A stretch of DNA of 64,000 bases from Promethearchaeota archaeon (lineage in GTDB: Archaea > Asgardarchaeota > Lokiarchaeia > Sigyniarchaeales > SOKP01). Position 1 is the stretch's first letter, and the number at the start of each line of letters is the position of its first letter. A model generated the notes under the pieces. It did no database searches. It saw only the letters and a program-made list of their open reading frames with translations, and was not told the DNA's origin. Below, one piece after another: positions 24,809-33,840 of this stretch. The stretch lies in assembly GCA_011364925.1 (NCBI GenBank), contig RDOA01000015.1, positions 1 to 64,000 on the forward strand. Direction: 5' to 3'. Position numbers and translations under genes: made by a program.

Positions 24809-26704
24809 CTATTTTGAGATATCAAGTGTAAATAAGACTTCTCCATATTCTACATTTTTTGATTTCATAGGATATCCACTATTATTAAGAATATAGAGCA
24901 TTGGTTTGTTTTCGAGAAGAATAGAACCTGTAAAATATTTGTAATTAAGCTCTCTAGCGATTGTAATTAGGTACTCTAGTAAAAATTTAGCGATTCCCGA
25001 CTTACGAAAATTTTTCTTAACAACTATACCCAATTCAACAGTAGAAGGTTGATGAGTTTTAAAAAAAGCTGCGGAAGCGACAATTTTCTGTTCACCTTCT
25101 TCAATAGTTTCTCCTACTATTATCATATCAGTTTGATAATCGATATTGACTAAAGGTTGCACAAATTTATGGGGGAATTGTCGATCGTGAGCGAAGAATC
25201 TTAAATATCTATCATTTTCGTCCAAAGAGTAATAAAGACCTTGCAATAATCGTTCATCCGTAGGTTTAACAGGTCGGATTTTAATATTTGTACCGTTTTG
25301 CATTTGAAAGTTTGTTTCATATTTATCGGGATACAAGCTTAACCTCCCATCGATAGATATTGGTAATTTTTGGTCGGAATATACATAGTTTATTTTTTTT
25401 GCATATCCCAAAAGTTCTTCTCTAAAATCTGGATGAGCTACATTAACAAGTTGTAAAACTCGTTCTCTTATACTCTTTCCGAAAAGATAAGCTATTCCCC
25501 ATTCAGTCACAACATAGTGGATGTCTCCCCTTGTTATAACTACTCCCGACCCAGGTTCAAGATATGGAACTATCCTAGAAATTACAGTCCCATCCTTTAA
25601 GGTAGCTGTACTTGGAAGCACAGCTATAGGTTTTCCGTCTTTAGAATGGTTTGCTCCTCTTACGAAATCTACTTGACCGCCTATTCCGCTATAAAATACA
25701 TGTCCTAACGAGTCAGCGTTCACTTGTCCCGTTAGATCAATGGTTAGAGTAGCATTAATTGCTACTTGTTTCTTATTTTGACTAATTATAAATGGATCAT
25801 TGCAGTAATTACTCGGATGGAACTCTACAAAAGGATTGTTATCTACAAAATCATAAAGCTTTCTTGATCCCATGACAAAGGAACAGATAATTTTGCCCTT
25901 ATGAATTGATTTCTTTTTACATGTTATTACTCCCTTCTCAACTAGATCAACGATACCATCTGAAAATACTTCACTATGAACTCCTAAGTCTTTTTTATCA
26001 TCTAATTCTGCTAAAACTGCATTTGGTATTGTTCCAATACCAGTCTGTATCGTCGATTCATCTTCTATAAGGGATGCAACATATTTTCCTATTTTTGTAA
26101 CTGTCTCGTCCGGAGGATCGTAAGTAAACTCAATAATATCGTGATCTGCTATAACAAACGCGTCGATATCATCCATATGAATAAATGAATCACCTAGCGT
26201 GCGAGGCATTTTAGGATTGATCTCAGCTATCACAAATTCAGCTGACTCTGCAATAGGTTTAGCAATATCTACATTTATTCCATAGCTACAAAAGCCGAAT
26301 TCATCAGGAGGACTTACTTGAATTAAAGCGGTCTTTAAATGCATTTGCCCTCGTTCAAAAAATTTTGGAATGTCTGAAAGTAACATGGGGGTGTAATCTG
26401 CTAAACCATGTTTGACAGCGTCTCGAAGATTTTCGCTTATAAAAAATACATTATGTCGAAATAAATCTTCTTTTCCTCCCGCAGTTTTATAATAATCGAG
26501 ATCAGACAAGCTTATAAAATGGATCATCTCGACATCTGAAAGCTGAGGTCCAAGTTCAATAAGTTTTGATGTGAGATTAATTGGTTCAGAACATCCAGAA
26601 TCGATAAAAATGCGATCTCCCGGTTTGATGTATCTTTTGATAGCATCTTCCACATTTACATGTTTACGTTTATATTTTTTAGTATTCATTAAATCAATTG
26701 ACAT
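24809..26704 (-). CDS. Acetyl-CoA hydrolase/CoA transferase fused to a GNAT acetyltransferase domain
   Basis: The 631-residue protein has an AarC/Cat1-type CoA transferase at about 1-455. Visible blocks are RIFIDSGCSEP, GIGTIPNAVLAEL, GIGGQVDFVRGANHSKDGK, YVVTEWGIAYL and ERVLQLVNVAHPDFRE, the family's catalytic and CoA-binding parts. A GNAT domain follows from about 465 (IKIRPVKPTDERLLQGLYYS), with LGIVVKKNFRKSGIAKFLLE as the acetyl-CoA loop. The first part moves CoA between acetate and another acyl group, or hydrolyses acetyl-CoA. The GNAT part could sense acetyl-CoA or acylate a protein. The sirtuin gene lies immediately upstream on the same strand, 33 bases away, which invites an acylation/deacylation pairing. 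Confidence 0.87.
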   Translation of the reverse strand: MSIDLMNTKKYKRKHVNVEDAIKRYIKPGDRIFIDSGCSEPINLTSKLIELGPQLSDVEMIHFISLSDLDYYKTAGGKEDLFRHNVFFISENLRDAVKHGLADYTPMLLSDIPKFFERGQMHLKTALIQVSPPDEFGFCSYGINVDIAKPIAESAEFVIAEINPKMPRTLGDSFIHMDDIDAFVIADHDIIEFTYDPPDETVTKIGKYVASLIEDESTIQTGIGTIPNAVLAELDDKKDLGVHSEVFSDGIVDLVEKGVITCKKKSIHKGKIICSFVMGSRKLYDFVDNNPFVEFHPSNYCNDPFIISQNKKQVAINATLTIDLTGQVNADSLGHVFYSGIGGQVDFVRGANHSKDGKPIAVLPSTATLKDGTVISRIVPYLEPGSGVVITRGDIHYVVTEWGIAYLFGKSIRERVLQLVNVAHPDFREELLGYAKKINYVYSDQKLPISIDGRLSLYPDKYETNFQMQNGTNIKIRPVKPTDERLLQGLYYSLDENDRYLRFFAHDRQFPHKFVQPLVNIDYQTDMIIVGETIEEGEQKIVASAAFFKTHQPSTVELGIVVKKNFRKSGIAKFLLEYLITIARELNYKYFTGSILLENKPMLYILNNSGYPMKSKNVEYGEVLFTLDISK

Positions 26705-26737
26705 TAAATCAACCTATTTTTTAATTTGATTAGAATT

Positions 26738-27493
26738 TTAATTTGAACTCATCATTTCTTTTACTCTCTCAATAATTTTAGGAAGTACTTCTCCAATTTG
26801 CTCGAAAAACCTTAAATCAACTACGTCATCATAAGGTGTCTCGCCTTGATTTAAAATTATCAATTTTGCTCCGTTTCTCCATGCGATTCCTGGCATATTT
26901 GCTGCGGGAGTGACAACCAAGGATGACCCGACTACGAAAAAAACATCAGAACTTTGAGATCTTCTCTCTGACTCTAGGAGTTCGTCCATTGGTAAAGAAT
27001 CACCAAAGTTAACTATGCTTGAAATTAACCTGCCTCCGCAATCTGGACAATTTGGTTGATTTTTGCGAACTAATCCCGTCCTGTATCCCGAACCCCACTT
27101 TTTTTTATCCCAACCGGCTTCTTCAAAAGTGAGTTTTTTTCCGCAAGCTAAACACTTCATGAAATACATATTACCATGGAGTTCAGCTAATTTGTCAAAT
27201 GGTATGCCTGATTTTGCGTGGAGTCCATCTACATTCTGAGAGATTAGATAATCTAACTTACCTAATTGAAGTAATTCTAGAATGGCATAATGTCCTTGAT
27301 TTGGTTTAACTTGGTCCCATGGTGGTGATTTTGGGGGAGGCAAGCCTTTATCCCGACGAGTCCAGACTCCATCTGGACCTCTATAATCTGGTAACCCACT
27401 TTCTGTAGATATTCCAGCACCAGTGAATACAACAAGGTAATTAGATTCGTAAATCCATTTTGCGGCTAATTCAATTTTTTCTTCGAGTTCCAT
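26738..27493 (-). CDS. Sirtuin NAD-dependent protein deacylase, SIRT6/7-like
   Basis: The 251-residue protein carries GAGISTESGLPDYRGPDGVW, SQNVDGLH, catalytic His106 (AELHGNM), zinc cysteines 114, 117, 149 and 152, and GSSLVVTPAANMP. Sirtuins remove acetyl or longer acyl groups from lysine using NAD. GVWTRRDKGL, DKLAELHGNM and the 31-residue spacer between the cysteine pairs resemble the class IV (SIRT6/7) pattern more than bacterial CobB. It lies just upstream of the CoA transferase-GNAT gene, 33 bases away on the same strand, and is probably cotranscribed. That suggests reversible acylation of metabolic enzymes, as in bacterial Pat/CobB systems, though this is inference. Confidence 0.92.
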   Translation of the reverse strand: MELEEKIELAAKWIYESNYLVVFTGAGISTESGLPDYRGPDGVWTRRDKGLPPPKSPPWDQVKPNQGHYAILELLQLGKLDYLISQNVDGLHAKSGIPFDKLAELHGNMYFMKCLACGKKLTFEEAGWDKKKWGSGYRTGLVRKNQPNCPDCGGRLISSIVNFGDSLPMDELLESERRSQSSDVFFVVGSSLVVTPAANMPGIAWRNGAKLIILNQGETPYDDVVDLRFFEQIGEVLPKIIERVKEMMSSN

Positions 27494-27638
27494 ATTAATA
27501 GAATGAGTTTTTGAGAATAAAAATATAATTCATTCAGTTTCTTAAGAAAGTTTAATGATAATAAGTAAATATATTGAACTCCCATTTTATTTTAGCTTTA
27601 AAATTGAATAATCTAGATATGACATTAATTTCTTTTCC

Positions 27639-28373
27639 TCACGCGGGACTTTTCTTATCTAGTGAATCTACTAAATTGTTAAGATTCTCTTCCAAATTAT
27701 AGAATTCTATCATTCTATATGCACTTTCTATATCTCTCAAGCTTGATATATGATGAGAATCACATCCAATTGACACTTTAATGTTATATTCCTTCAATTT
27801 TTTAAAGAAGATTTCTTGTTTTGGAGAGTAAAATTGTGGATAACTTGAATTAAACTCTATTATTACATCATATTGTTTCAAAAAATCTACTAAGGTATCT
27901 AATCCTCTAATTATAAAAAATGAAGGATCAAAGTGAGCAAGCCCGACAATTGGGAAAATTGGGTATTTTTCTTCCCAATAAGTGAAAATCTTTTTTAGGA
28001 AAGCTATTCCTTCTAATGATTCGAGATATTCGAATAAAATCAAATCAAACCTGTTAGGAATGATATTATTAAGAATAAAATTTTCGGAACTACCCAAATC
28101 TATTTCAATTCCTTTGAGTAGTGTTAAATTTTTGTTCTCTTTTGAAATAAGTTCTTGATAGTACGTTATTTCGTCTAAATATCTCATAATTTTATCAAGG
28201 TTATTAAGATTAGGGATGTGATCGGCTTTCCATGAATCTGTAAAATGATCTGTTATACAGATGTATTCTAGATCAGTTTTCAAAGCAGCTTTTACTATTT
28301 GCTTAATTGAGTTTCTACCGTCTGAATAAGTCGAGTGAGTGTGTAAGTTTAATTTAGGGTAATCTATGTTCAT
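27639..28373 (-). CDS. PHP-domain phosphoesterase
   Basis: The 244-residue protein begins KLNLHTHSTYSDGRNSIKQIV, the first PHP metal motif. CITDHFTD follows, then KGIEIDLGSSENF, VGLAHFDPSF, FNSSYPQFY and KVSIGCDSHHISSL. These are the histidines and acids of the trinuclear metal site. PHP proteins include histidinol phosphatase, polymerase exonuclease domains and cyclic phosphodiesterases. The single-domain form here does not allow a substrate call. It is in the same direction as the sirtuin gene, upstream by 145 bases. Confidence 0.87.
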   Translation of the reverse strand: MNIDYPKLNLHTHSTYSDGRNSIKQIVKAALKTDLEYICITDHFTDSWKADHIPNLNNLDKIMRYLDEITYYQELISKENKNLTLLKGIEIDLGSSENFILNNIIPNRFDLILFEYLESLEGIAFLKKIFTYWEEKYPIFPIVGLAHFDPSFFIIRGLDTLVDFLKQYDVIIEFNSSYPQFYSPKQEIFFKKLKEYNIKVSIGCDSHHISSLRDIESAYRMIEFYNLEENLNNLVDSLDKKSPA

Positions 28374-28418
28374 TGTATCTATTTTAAAATATTTGAGAGA
28401 AATTATACTTTAGGTAAA

Positions 28419-30293
28419 TTAAATCCCTAAAGACTTTACTTCTATATTACGATACCAAGATAATATTCCATAAATAGTAAGAATTGCCCCAAAAATAAAA
28501 AGAATTGAAGTAAAAAGAATTGTTCCTGCAATACTTGAGATATATGTAATAGAAGAACCTAAGTAAACAGTTAAATCTTGGATTACGAAGGATTTATTAA
28601 CGAACATAAATACTACACCAAAAATAATTACTCCGGAGATGATTTGTAAAGCTGCGATTATAAGATTTATATTATGGATTGCTCTAGATCTTTTTTTGCC
28701 TAAATCAATAATCTGAGCATTCCCAATATTAATTGCAACTTTTTCTCTGTCGACAAATTTAACATAATAATAAGCTAATTCTCTAAGAGGCAATAAGTCA
28801 AGTATAACTGTTATTATAGTAAACACGCATATTCCAATTACAATTCTATTTATAATAATTAAGTCAGGAGCGACTACGGAAAAATTATTTATAGCCATTA
28901 TAAATAATCCTAATGCTAGAGAAAAGACGAATTTTATACCTGTTAAGGTCAGATTCTTGGAGGGTTTATCAGTCATTATCAATAACTGATATGTAAAACC
29001 AATTATCACTATTATAAGTCCCATAACTAAGGCAATTGGTTCAATTATAATACCTAGAATTACGGCGAAAGCTAAGAAGCATATAAAAATAAAGATAGGT
29101 AAAAATGGAAAAAATGGTGCTTTAAACGGACGATCTAATTCTTTTCTTTTTCGTCTTAACTTTACTGCTGCATAATTTACAAAAGCTAAAGCAAAAAAGT
29201 AGATAAAGTTAGTTATATTAGCAGCTAAAAATTTTGCACCGGCAAAAATCGTGAATAAAAGGATTATAACCACAGAAATTACCAATCCTAATATTGGTAA
29301 ATCTGATTTAGATTTAGTTTCTCTAACTTTTTCGGGTATAAATCGATCTCGTGCTAATGCAGTTATAATACTTACTGCTGAACCTAATGCAGCATTTATC
29401 GCAATCATAGTTGAGATTAAGGCGGCAATAACCATGATATAAAAACCAAATGAACCGATGATACTTTCAAATACATTAGCTAATAATATGGGACCTTCAA
29501 CTAACTCTACTGGAGTTCCTCCCATATTAACTAAAACAACAAGAGTAATTAATATGTATATAATTAATGTAGAAAGTATAGCATACATATTCGTTTTTGG
29601 AATATTTCTTGAGGGATTTTTTATCTCAGGGTTTAAGAGTGCTAGATTTGTAGTGATCGAAGGATATAAAATAAATAGAAATAAAAAGCCCGGAATGATT
29701 CCTTCGCTTTTAATCGGTGGAAGAAGAAAATTAGGATTTGTAATAGGTTGGAGTAATAATCCCAAAACGATAAAAAGCGCAAACAAGCCTATTAGTATGA
29801 AAGTTAACACCAATAATGCATTGGTAGCGATTGTTTTTTTCCTAAAAATAATTATACTTGTGAAAAGAATAGGTACAATAGAGATTCCTGTTACAATAAT
29901 ATCTGAAATTGGTAGGTTTAATTTAATAAAAACATCCTGAATCACAATAGCAAATATTTGGGCTGAAAAGGCACATGCTGCGATGTTTGCTATCCATAAA
30001 AAAAAGCCGATAATAAAAGCTAAGAACCCACCAATTCCTTCTTTACCAAAATTGTAAACACCTCCTGCTACTGGAAGGCTAGTAGAAACCTCGGCATAAT
30101 TTAATCCAGTAAAAAATATCAATATTCCTCCTAAGAGTAAACTAAAAATTAGTCCCGATCCTGCCTCATTAATTCCTAATCCTAACAGTGCGAATATGGA
30201 ACCACCTATTCCACATCCTATACCATAAATTACCCCTTGAGATAATTTTAATGTTCTTTCCGGCAGAACTTCTTTTGGCTTTACCTCATTCAA
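28419..30293 (-). CDS. APC-family amino acid permease with extended C-terminus
   Basis: The 624-residue membrane protein starts with KLSQGVIYGIGCGIGGSIFALLG and LLLGGILIFFTGLNYAEVSTSLPVAGGVYNFGKEGIG, the TM1-TM2 signature of the amino-acid/polyamine/organocation superfamily. About 12 TM segments are expected for the core, up to roughly residue 455. A further four or so hydrophobic segments (near 465-500 and 535-615) extend it beyond the usual length, separated by a short hydrophilic part (FVDREKVAINIGNAQIIDLG). It probably imports amino acids. The function of the extra membrane part is unknown. The PHP gene follows 45 bases downstream. Confidence 0.88.
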   Translation of the reverse strand: MNEVKPKEVLPERTLKLSQGVIYGIGCGIGGSIFALLGLGINEAGSGLIFSLLLGGILIFFTGLNYAEVSTSLPVAGGVYNFGKEGIGGFLAFIIGFFLWIANIAACAFSAQIFAIVIQDVFIKLNLPISDIIVTGISIVPILFTSIIIFRKKTIATNALLVLTFILIGLFALFIVLGLLLQPITNPNFLLPPIKSEGIIPGFLFLFILYPSITTNLALLNPEIKNPSRNIPKTNMYAILSTLIIYILITLVVLVNMGGTPVELVEGPILLANVFESIIGSFGFYIMVIAALISTMIAINAALGSAVSIITALARDRFIPEKVRETKSKSDLPILGLVISVVIILLFTIFAGAKFLAANITNFIYFFALAFVNYAAVKLRRKRKELDRPFKAPFFPFLPIFIFICFLAFAVILGIIIEPIALVMGLIIVIIGFTYQLLIMTDKPSKNLTLTGIKFVFSLALGLFIMAINNFSVVAPDLIIINRIVIGICVFTIITVILDLLPLRELAYYYVKFVDREKVAINIGNAQIIDLGKKRSRAIHNINLIIAALQIISGVIIFGVVFMFVNKSFVIQDLTVYLGSSITYISSIAGTILFTSILFIFGAILTIYGILSWYRNIEVKSLGI

Positions 30294-30353
30294 GATTAAT
30301 CTTTATATATTGTAATTTTTTTGGTGTGTATTCTTGAGATTATGAATCTACAC

Positions 30354-31808
30354 TTAAGATTTTTCAAGATGGAAAACTCCGCTAGCGATTGAGAAAACAC
30401 CTGCGATTATTAGGATAAGAAAAAGCAAGCTTTCCATGTCGCCAAAGTTTAATACTCTAGTGTAACCGAGGAGTACTATTATTATTATAAGGATTCCAAC
30501 TCCAATGAGGATGCCCCCGAAAAATTTCGATAATCTATAGACTAATGAAAGGAATTCTAATCTGTGGATCCTGCTTTCTTTATCACGAATTTCTTCCTCT
30601 TGGGTATCTAGTTCTAACTTTAATTTCTGAAGAAGATTTTTAGCATCATTAGTACTCTGCTCAATAACTTCTTTCGATTTAACGAGTCTTTCATGCTCTT
30701 CATTCATATAGTTTAATTTCTCAGTAATAGAATCTAATCGTTCTTCTCGTTCAGCATATTCAAGATTGGAAGTTTCAATATTCTTTTTCAGATCTTCTAA
30801 TCTAGTTTGGTTTGCTTTAATTAAATTTTCTTGACTTGCTATTTGCTCAACAATAGAGTTCATTGCATCTTTTTGTTGTTGAACTCGTGATTCGACATCA
30901 ATTAATTGTTCTTGCTTTTCTGTTAGCTGAACCTTGTATTTTGCAATAAGTTCTTCGTAAGTTTCTCTTTGTTTTTCCATTTCTGGAAAACCATCCTTAT
31001 AATCCTCTATTGTTTTCTCAATGATTTTGATCCTAGCCTCGTTTTTTTCAATCTGTTCGTTCAATAACTTTTTCTCTTCTTCTTTTGCTTCTATTTCATT
31101 GTTAGTATGCTCTAATTCATACTTATTTTTACCTATTGAAACTTGAAGCGCTTCTTTCTCAGCAGTTAAACTTTTAATCCTTTTTTCCAACGCCTCAGCA
31201 GCTTCTCTTTGCCGTTCGCGTAAACTTTCTTTTTCTTGTATTTCTTGGTTCAGTTTTGTGATGCTATTTCTGAGTTCTTCTTGATTAGCTACTTTCTCTT
31301 TTACACTATCCGTTAAAACAATTAAATCTACCTGTCTTGTTTCAAATGTGTTGACCAATTGTTCATTATTTTTTAATAATTCTTTATACTCATCCTCTAA
31401 GTTTTCTTTACTCTTCTTGATTATTTCGAATCGTTCTTCTAAATTATGTAATTCCTCATTTTTTGTATTGTATTTATCTTCATGTGTCTTTATTGTCTCT
31501 TCAATCGCAGCTAAATATTCCTCTTTATCATTGATCTTACTTTGAATTGATTCTAGCTTTTCTTGGGCTTCCTGGATTTCTTCAGTAACTTTTTCGTTTT
31601 TGCGTTCTCGCTTTTCTGGTTCTGTTTCACCAGTTTTAATTGTTTCTGAAATGTCTTCAATACTATTTTCGAAAGTCCTAAGTTTCTTTTCTATCATATC
31701 TCTTGAATCCTTAGCTTTTGACAAATATTCTTTATCTACTTTTTCAACTTCCTTTTCCGACTTTTCTCCCGATTTTTCTAGTTCTTCTTCGATCTCGTCG
31801 TCTGTCAT
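30354..31808 (-). CDS. Long coiled-coil protein with two C-terminal membrane segments
   Basis: The 484-residue protein is almost pure charged coiled coil from about 20 to 420 (for example KLESIQSKINDKEEYLAAIE and ELEHTNNEIEAKEEEKKLLN), with no globular domain. It ends in two TM segments near 429-449 and 460-479 and a short HLEKS tail. A coiled coil of about 400 residues could span tens of nanometres. The topology resembles membrane-anchored tethers such as golgins, but sequence alone cannot show homology. It stands upstream of the permease on the same strand, 60 bases away. Confidence 0.85.
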   Translation of the reverse strand: MTDDEIEEELEKSGEKSEKEVEKVDKEYLSKAKDSRDMIEKKLRTFENSIEDISETIKTGETEPEKRERKNEKVTEEIQEAQEKLESIQSKINDKEEYLAAIEETIKTHEDKYNTKNEELHNLEERFEIIKKSKENLEDEYKELLKNNEQLVNTFETRQVDLIVLTDSVKEKVANQEELRNSITKLNQEIQEKESLRERQREAAEALEKRIKSLTAEKEALQVSIGKNKYELEHTNNEIEAKEEEKKLLNEQIEKNEARIKIIEKTIEDYKDGFPEMEKQRETYEELIAKYKVQLTEKQEQLIDVESRVQQQKDAMNSIVEQIASQENLIKANQTRLEDLKKNIETSNLEYAEREERLDSITEKLNYMNEEHERLVKSKEVIEQSTNDAKNLLQKLKLELDTQEEEIRDKESRIHRLEFLSLVYRLSKFFGGILIGVGILIIIIVLLGYTRVLNFGDMESLLFLILIIAGVFSIASGVFHLEKS

Positions 31809-32224
31809 ATTACGATTATTATTTTTAGATTTTTAATTTTGCATTTAATAAAAGGAGAATTTGAAATTTATAATTTAATATTTATTTATATACAAGAAAT
31901 ATATTTTATTTTGCTCAACGATTTGTTGATACAAATAAATCTGCATTTTCTACATCAAAACTAACTTCTTTATAAAATATACCCTTTCCAAATATTTAAA
32001 CTTTTGACATTAATTTATTTTGAAGGACTATCGTTTCAAGATCTAGCGATAAATTTATATAAGAGTATCTATGGAAAGATAGAGTGAAGAGGTTTTTCAA
32101 AGCTCTAATTTTCAGAAACTATAATCCAGATTACGGATTATCTTTTTTAACATTATCTAAAAGGTAAATATATTATCCTCCTTAGAAAAATAGTTTATTC
32201 TATTTTATTCTGATTATAGGAGAC
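31809..32224. other. Intergenic region, no gene seen
   Basis: These 416 bases are very AT-rich. The part next to 31808 must hold the promoter of the coiled-coil gene (candidate TATA run TTTATTTATATA near 31877-31888, minus-strand sense). The region 32040-32180 is less extreme in composition, but every frame is soon closed and no tRNA-like cloverleaf or strong hairpin was found. A small RNA cannot be excluded. Confidence 0.4.
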
Positions 32225-33718
32225 TTAATTAAAACGTTGCTGTTTTATATCCACTTCTTTGATCAACTTAACCTTAACATTAATAAAAAAAGTTCTTGGT
32301 CCAAAAGTTACTAAGGTATAGTAATTTTCACGACTCCCAATTTCTAATTTTCTATCAACAATTGGTAATATAAATTGGCGCTTTCCATAAATGCTTGCTA
32401 ACTCATGATCATAGTGGTTAAAATCAGCTCGATTTTCGAGTGCTCTTACTGTATGCAGAAATTGGGAGCTATCTCTTGAGGACATTTCAGCAAAAAAATA
32501 ATGCAGATCAAGATAATTTCCATATTCATGCTCATTCATAAGTAAACTTACGGTTGTATGGTAAGGTCTAATGACTAATTCTCCACTTTTTAGATCTGGA
32601 TTATCCTCTAAAGTTGAATTTAAGATTTTTTCGAGAATGTTTGTAATAAGGAGTAATTGGGTTACACCAAAGCTCCTTAACTTAATTTTATAAGAAAAAA
32701 TTAATTCATTTTTATTTTCAATTCGATCTATTTCTTTAATTTCTTTCAATGGTTCAAATATTTTAGGATCAATAGAAGGCGTAAAATAAATTGGATTTAA
32801 CCTAGTTACATTTCTAAAACCCCAAGTTTTCAAAATATTTTTATGCGAGAAATTTAGAGTTTCAATAGCTTCCAAGAATCCCCTCATCATTTGAGATACT
32901 TCTAAAGTCGGAGTAGCACTTCCAATCGTAATTCTATGCCATGAGTTTTGAATAAATCCCGGCATCGAAAATAATTGACGAAAGGAATTAGTAGGCGTCA
33001 TCCCCCCAAAAGTTCTTGGGTCGATTTCAATCCACACATTATTATAAAGCCTTAGGAGTTGATAATACAAATTAAAATCACCTGAAATATCAAGACCACT
33101 TAAAATTGTAATAATACCTGTGTGTTGGGATAAGAATGACTTGATTTTATCATAAGTAACATACTGAGCGTGATTGTCAGGGATACTAGTATTTCCGACG
33201 TCTAATTTAAGAAACAAATGGTGTTCTTTACAATATTCAATTAGTTCGTTGAGATTTTGGTTATCGTTTTTAGTTATATCTAATTCTATAAAGGAGGGAT
33301 AAATTACAATACCAACAACCGGAATCTCATCTTGGATGGCTTTTATTGATAAAATCACACTCTCTTTAAGATCAAACGATAGAATTGCTTTAAATAATTC
33401 AGGGTCTTTTTTTACAACCGTGATGACATCTTCATTAGTTATTCCATAAGATCTATTCATTTCCATTGCTTGAATTAATCCGTATTTCATATCTGAGCAA
33501 ATTAGTTCTAGTTTTTCATCCTCTAAAGATATTTTTCTGGTATAAAACAAATTATTCCCATAACTGTCCTTAAGTTTAAATAGATTTAATAGAGCATTAG
33601 AGGGTTCAAAATCGGTAAAAATTGGCCAGATCAAACTATCTATTTGACCGTAAATAAAAGCACTGGCGTATTCTTCTCCAAATATCGAACTAAAATCTGG
33701 CTGATACAACCTTTCCAA
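32225..33718 (-). CDS. Fusion of an amidohydrolase-like TIM-barrel region with a YjbQ (UPF0047) domain
   Basis: The 497-residue protein has an N-terminal part (1-345) that alternates strands and helices like a TIM barrel (PVVGIVIYPSFIEL, HLFLKLDVGNTSI, TIGSATPTLEVSQMM). It resembles amidohydrolase-2-like proteins but lacks the early HxH metal pair. From about 350 a YjbQ/UPF0047 domain follows (SYKIKLRSFGVTQLLLITNI, HTTVSLLMNEHEYG, NHYDHELASIYGKRQFILPI, TFGPRTFFINVK), whose bacterial members have thiamine phosphate synthase side activity. HTTVSL keeps the family histidine. No such fusion is known to me. The gene is divergent from the metallophosphoesterase (122 bases). Confidence 0.65.
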   Translation of the reverse strand: MERLYQPDFSSIFGEEYASAFIYGQIDSLIWPIFTDFEPSNALLNLFKLKDSYGNNLFYTRKISLEDEKLELICSDMKYGLIQAMEMNRSYGITNEDVITVVKKDPELFKAILSFDLKESVILSIKAIQDEIPVVGIVIYPSFIELDITKNDNQNLNELIEYCKEHHLFLKLDVGNTSIPDNHAQYVTYDKIKSFLSQHTGIITILSGLDISGDFNLYYQLLRLYNNVWIEIDPRTFGGMTPTNSFRQLFSMPGFIQNSWHRITIGSATPTLEVSQMMRGFLEAIETLNFSHKNILKTWGFRNVTRLNPIYFTPSIDPKIFEPLKEIKEIDRIENKNELIFSYKIKLRSFGVTQLLLITNILEKILNSTLEDNPDLKSGELVIRPYHTTVSLLMNEHEYGNYLDLHYFFAEMSSRDSSQFLHTVRALENRADFNHYDHELASIYGKRQFILPIVDRKLEIGSRENYYTLVTFGPRTFFINVKVKLIKEVDIKQQRFN

Positions 33719-33840
33719 TTTAATGACCCATTCTTCTAATTTGAACCATAAATTAAGGACATTTTAAATAAATTATTTTAATGTAGGAACCCAAATAATA
33801 ATTATTAAGTTAATTCGACTTACTATTGATTATTGTATCA

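Noticed and set aside
29458-29940. Plus-strand frame of 160 residues inside the permease gene
   Set aside because: Antisense to the TM-rich APC permease; its residue make-up is that of reversed hydrophobic codons and no domain is seen.
31919-32180. Possible tRNA or small RNA in the long gap
   Set aside because: No T-loop GTTCRA-type box, anticodon stem or terminal CCA-like fold was found on either strand.
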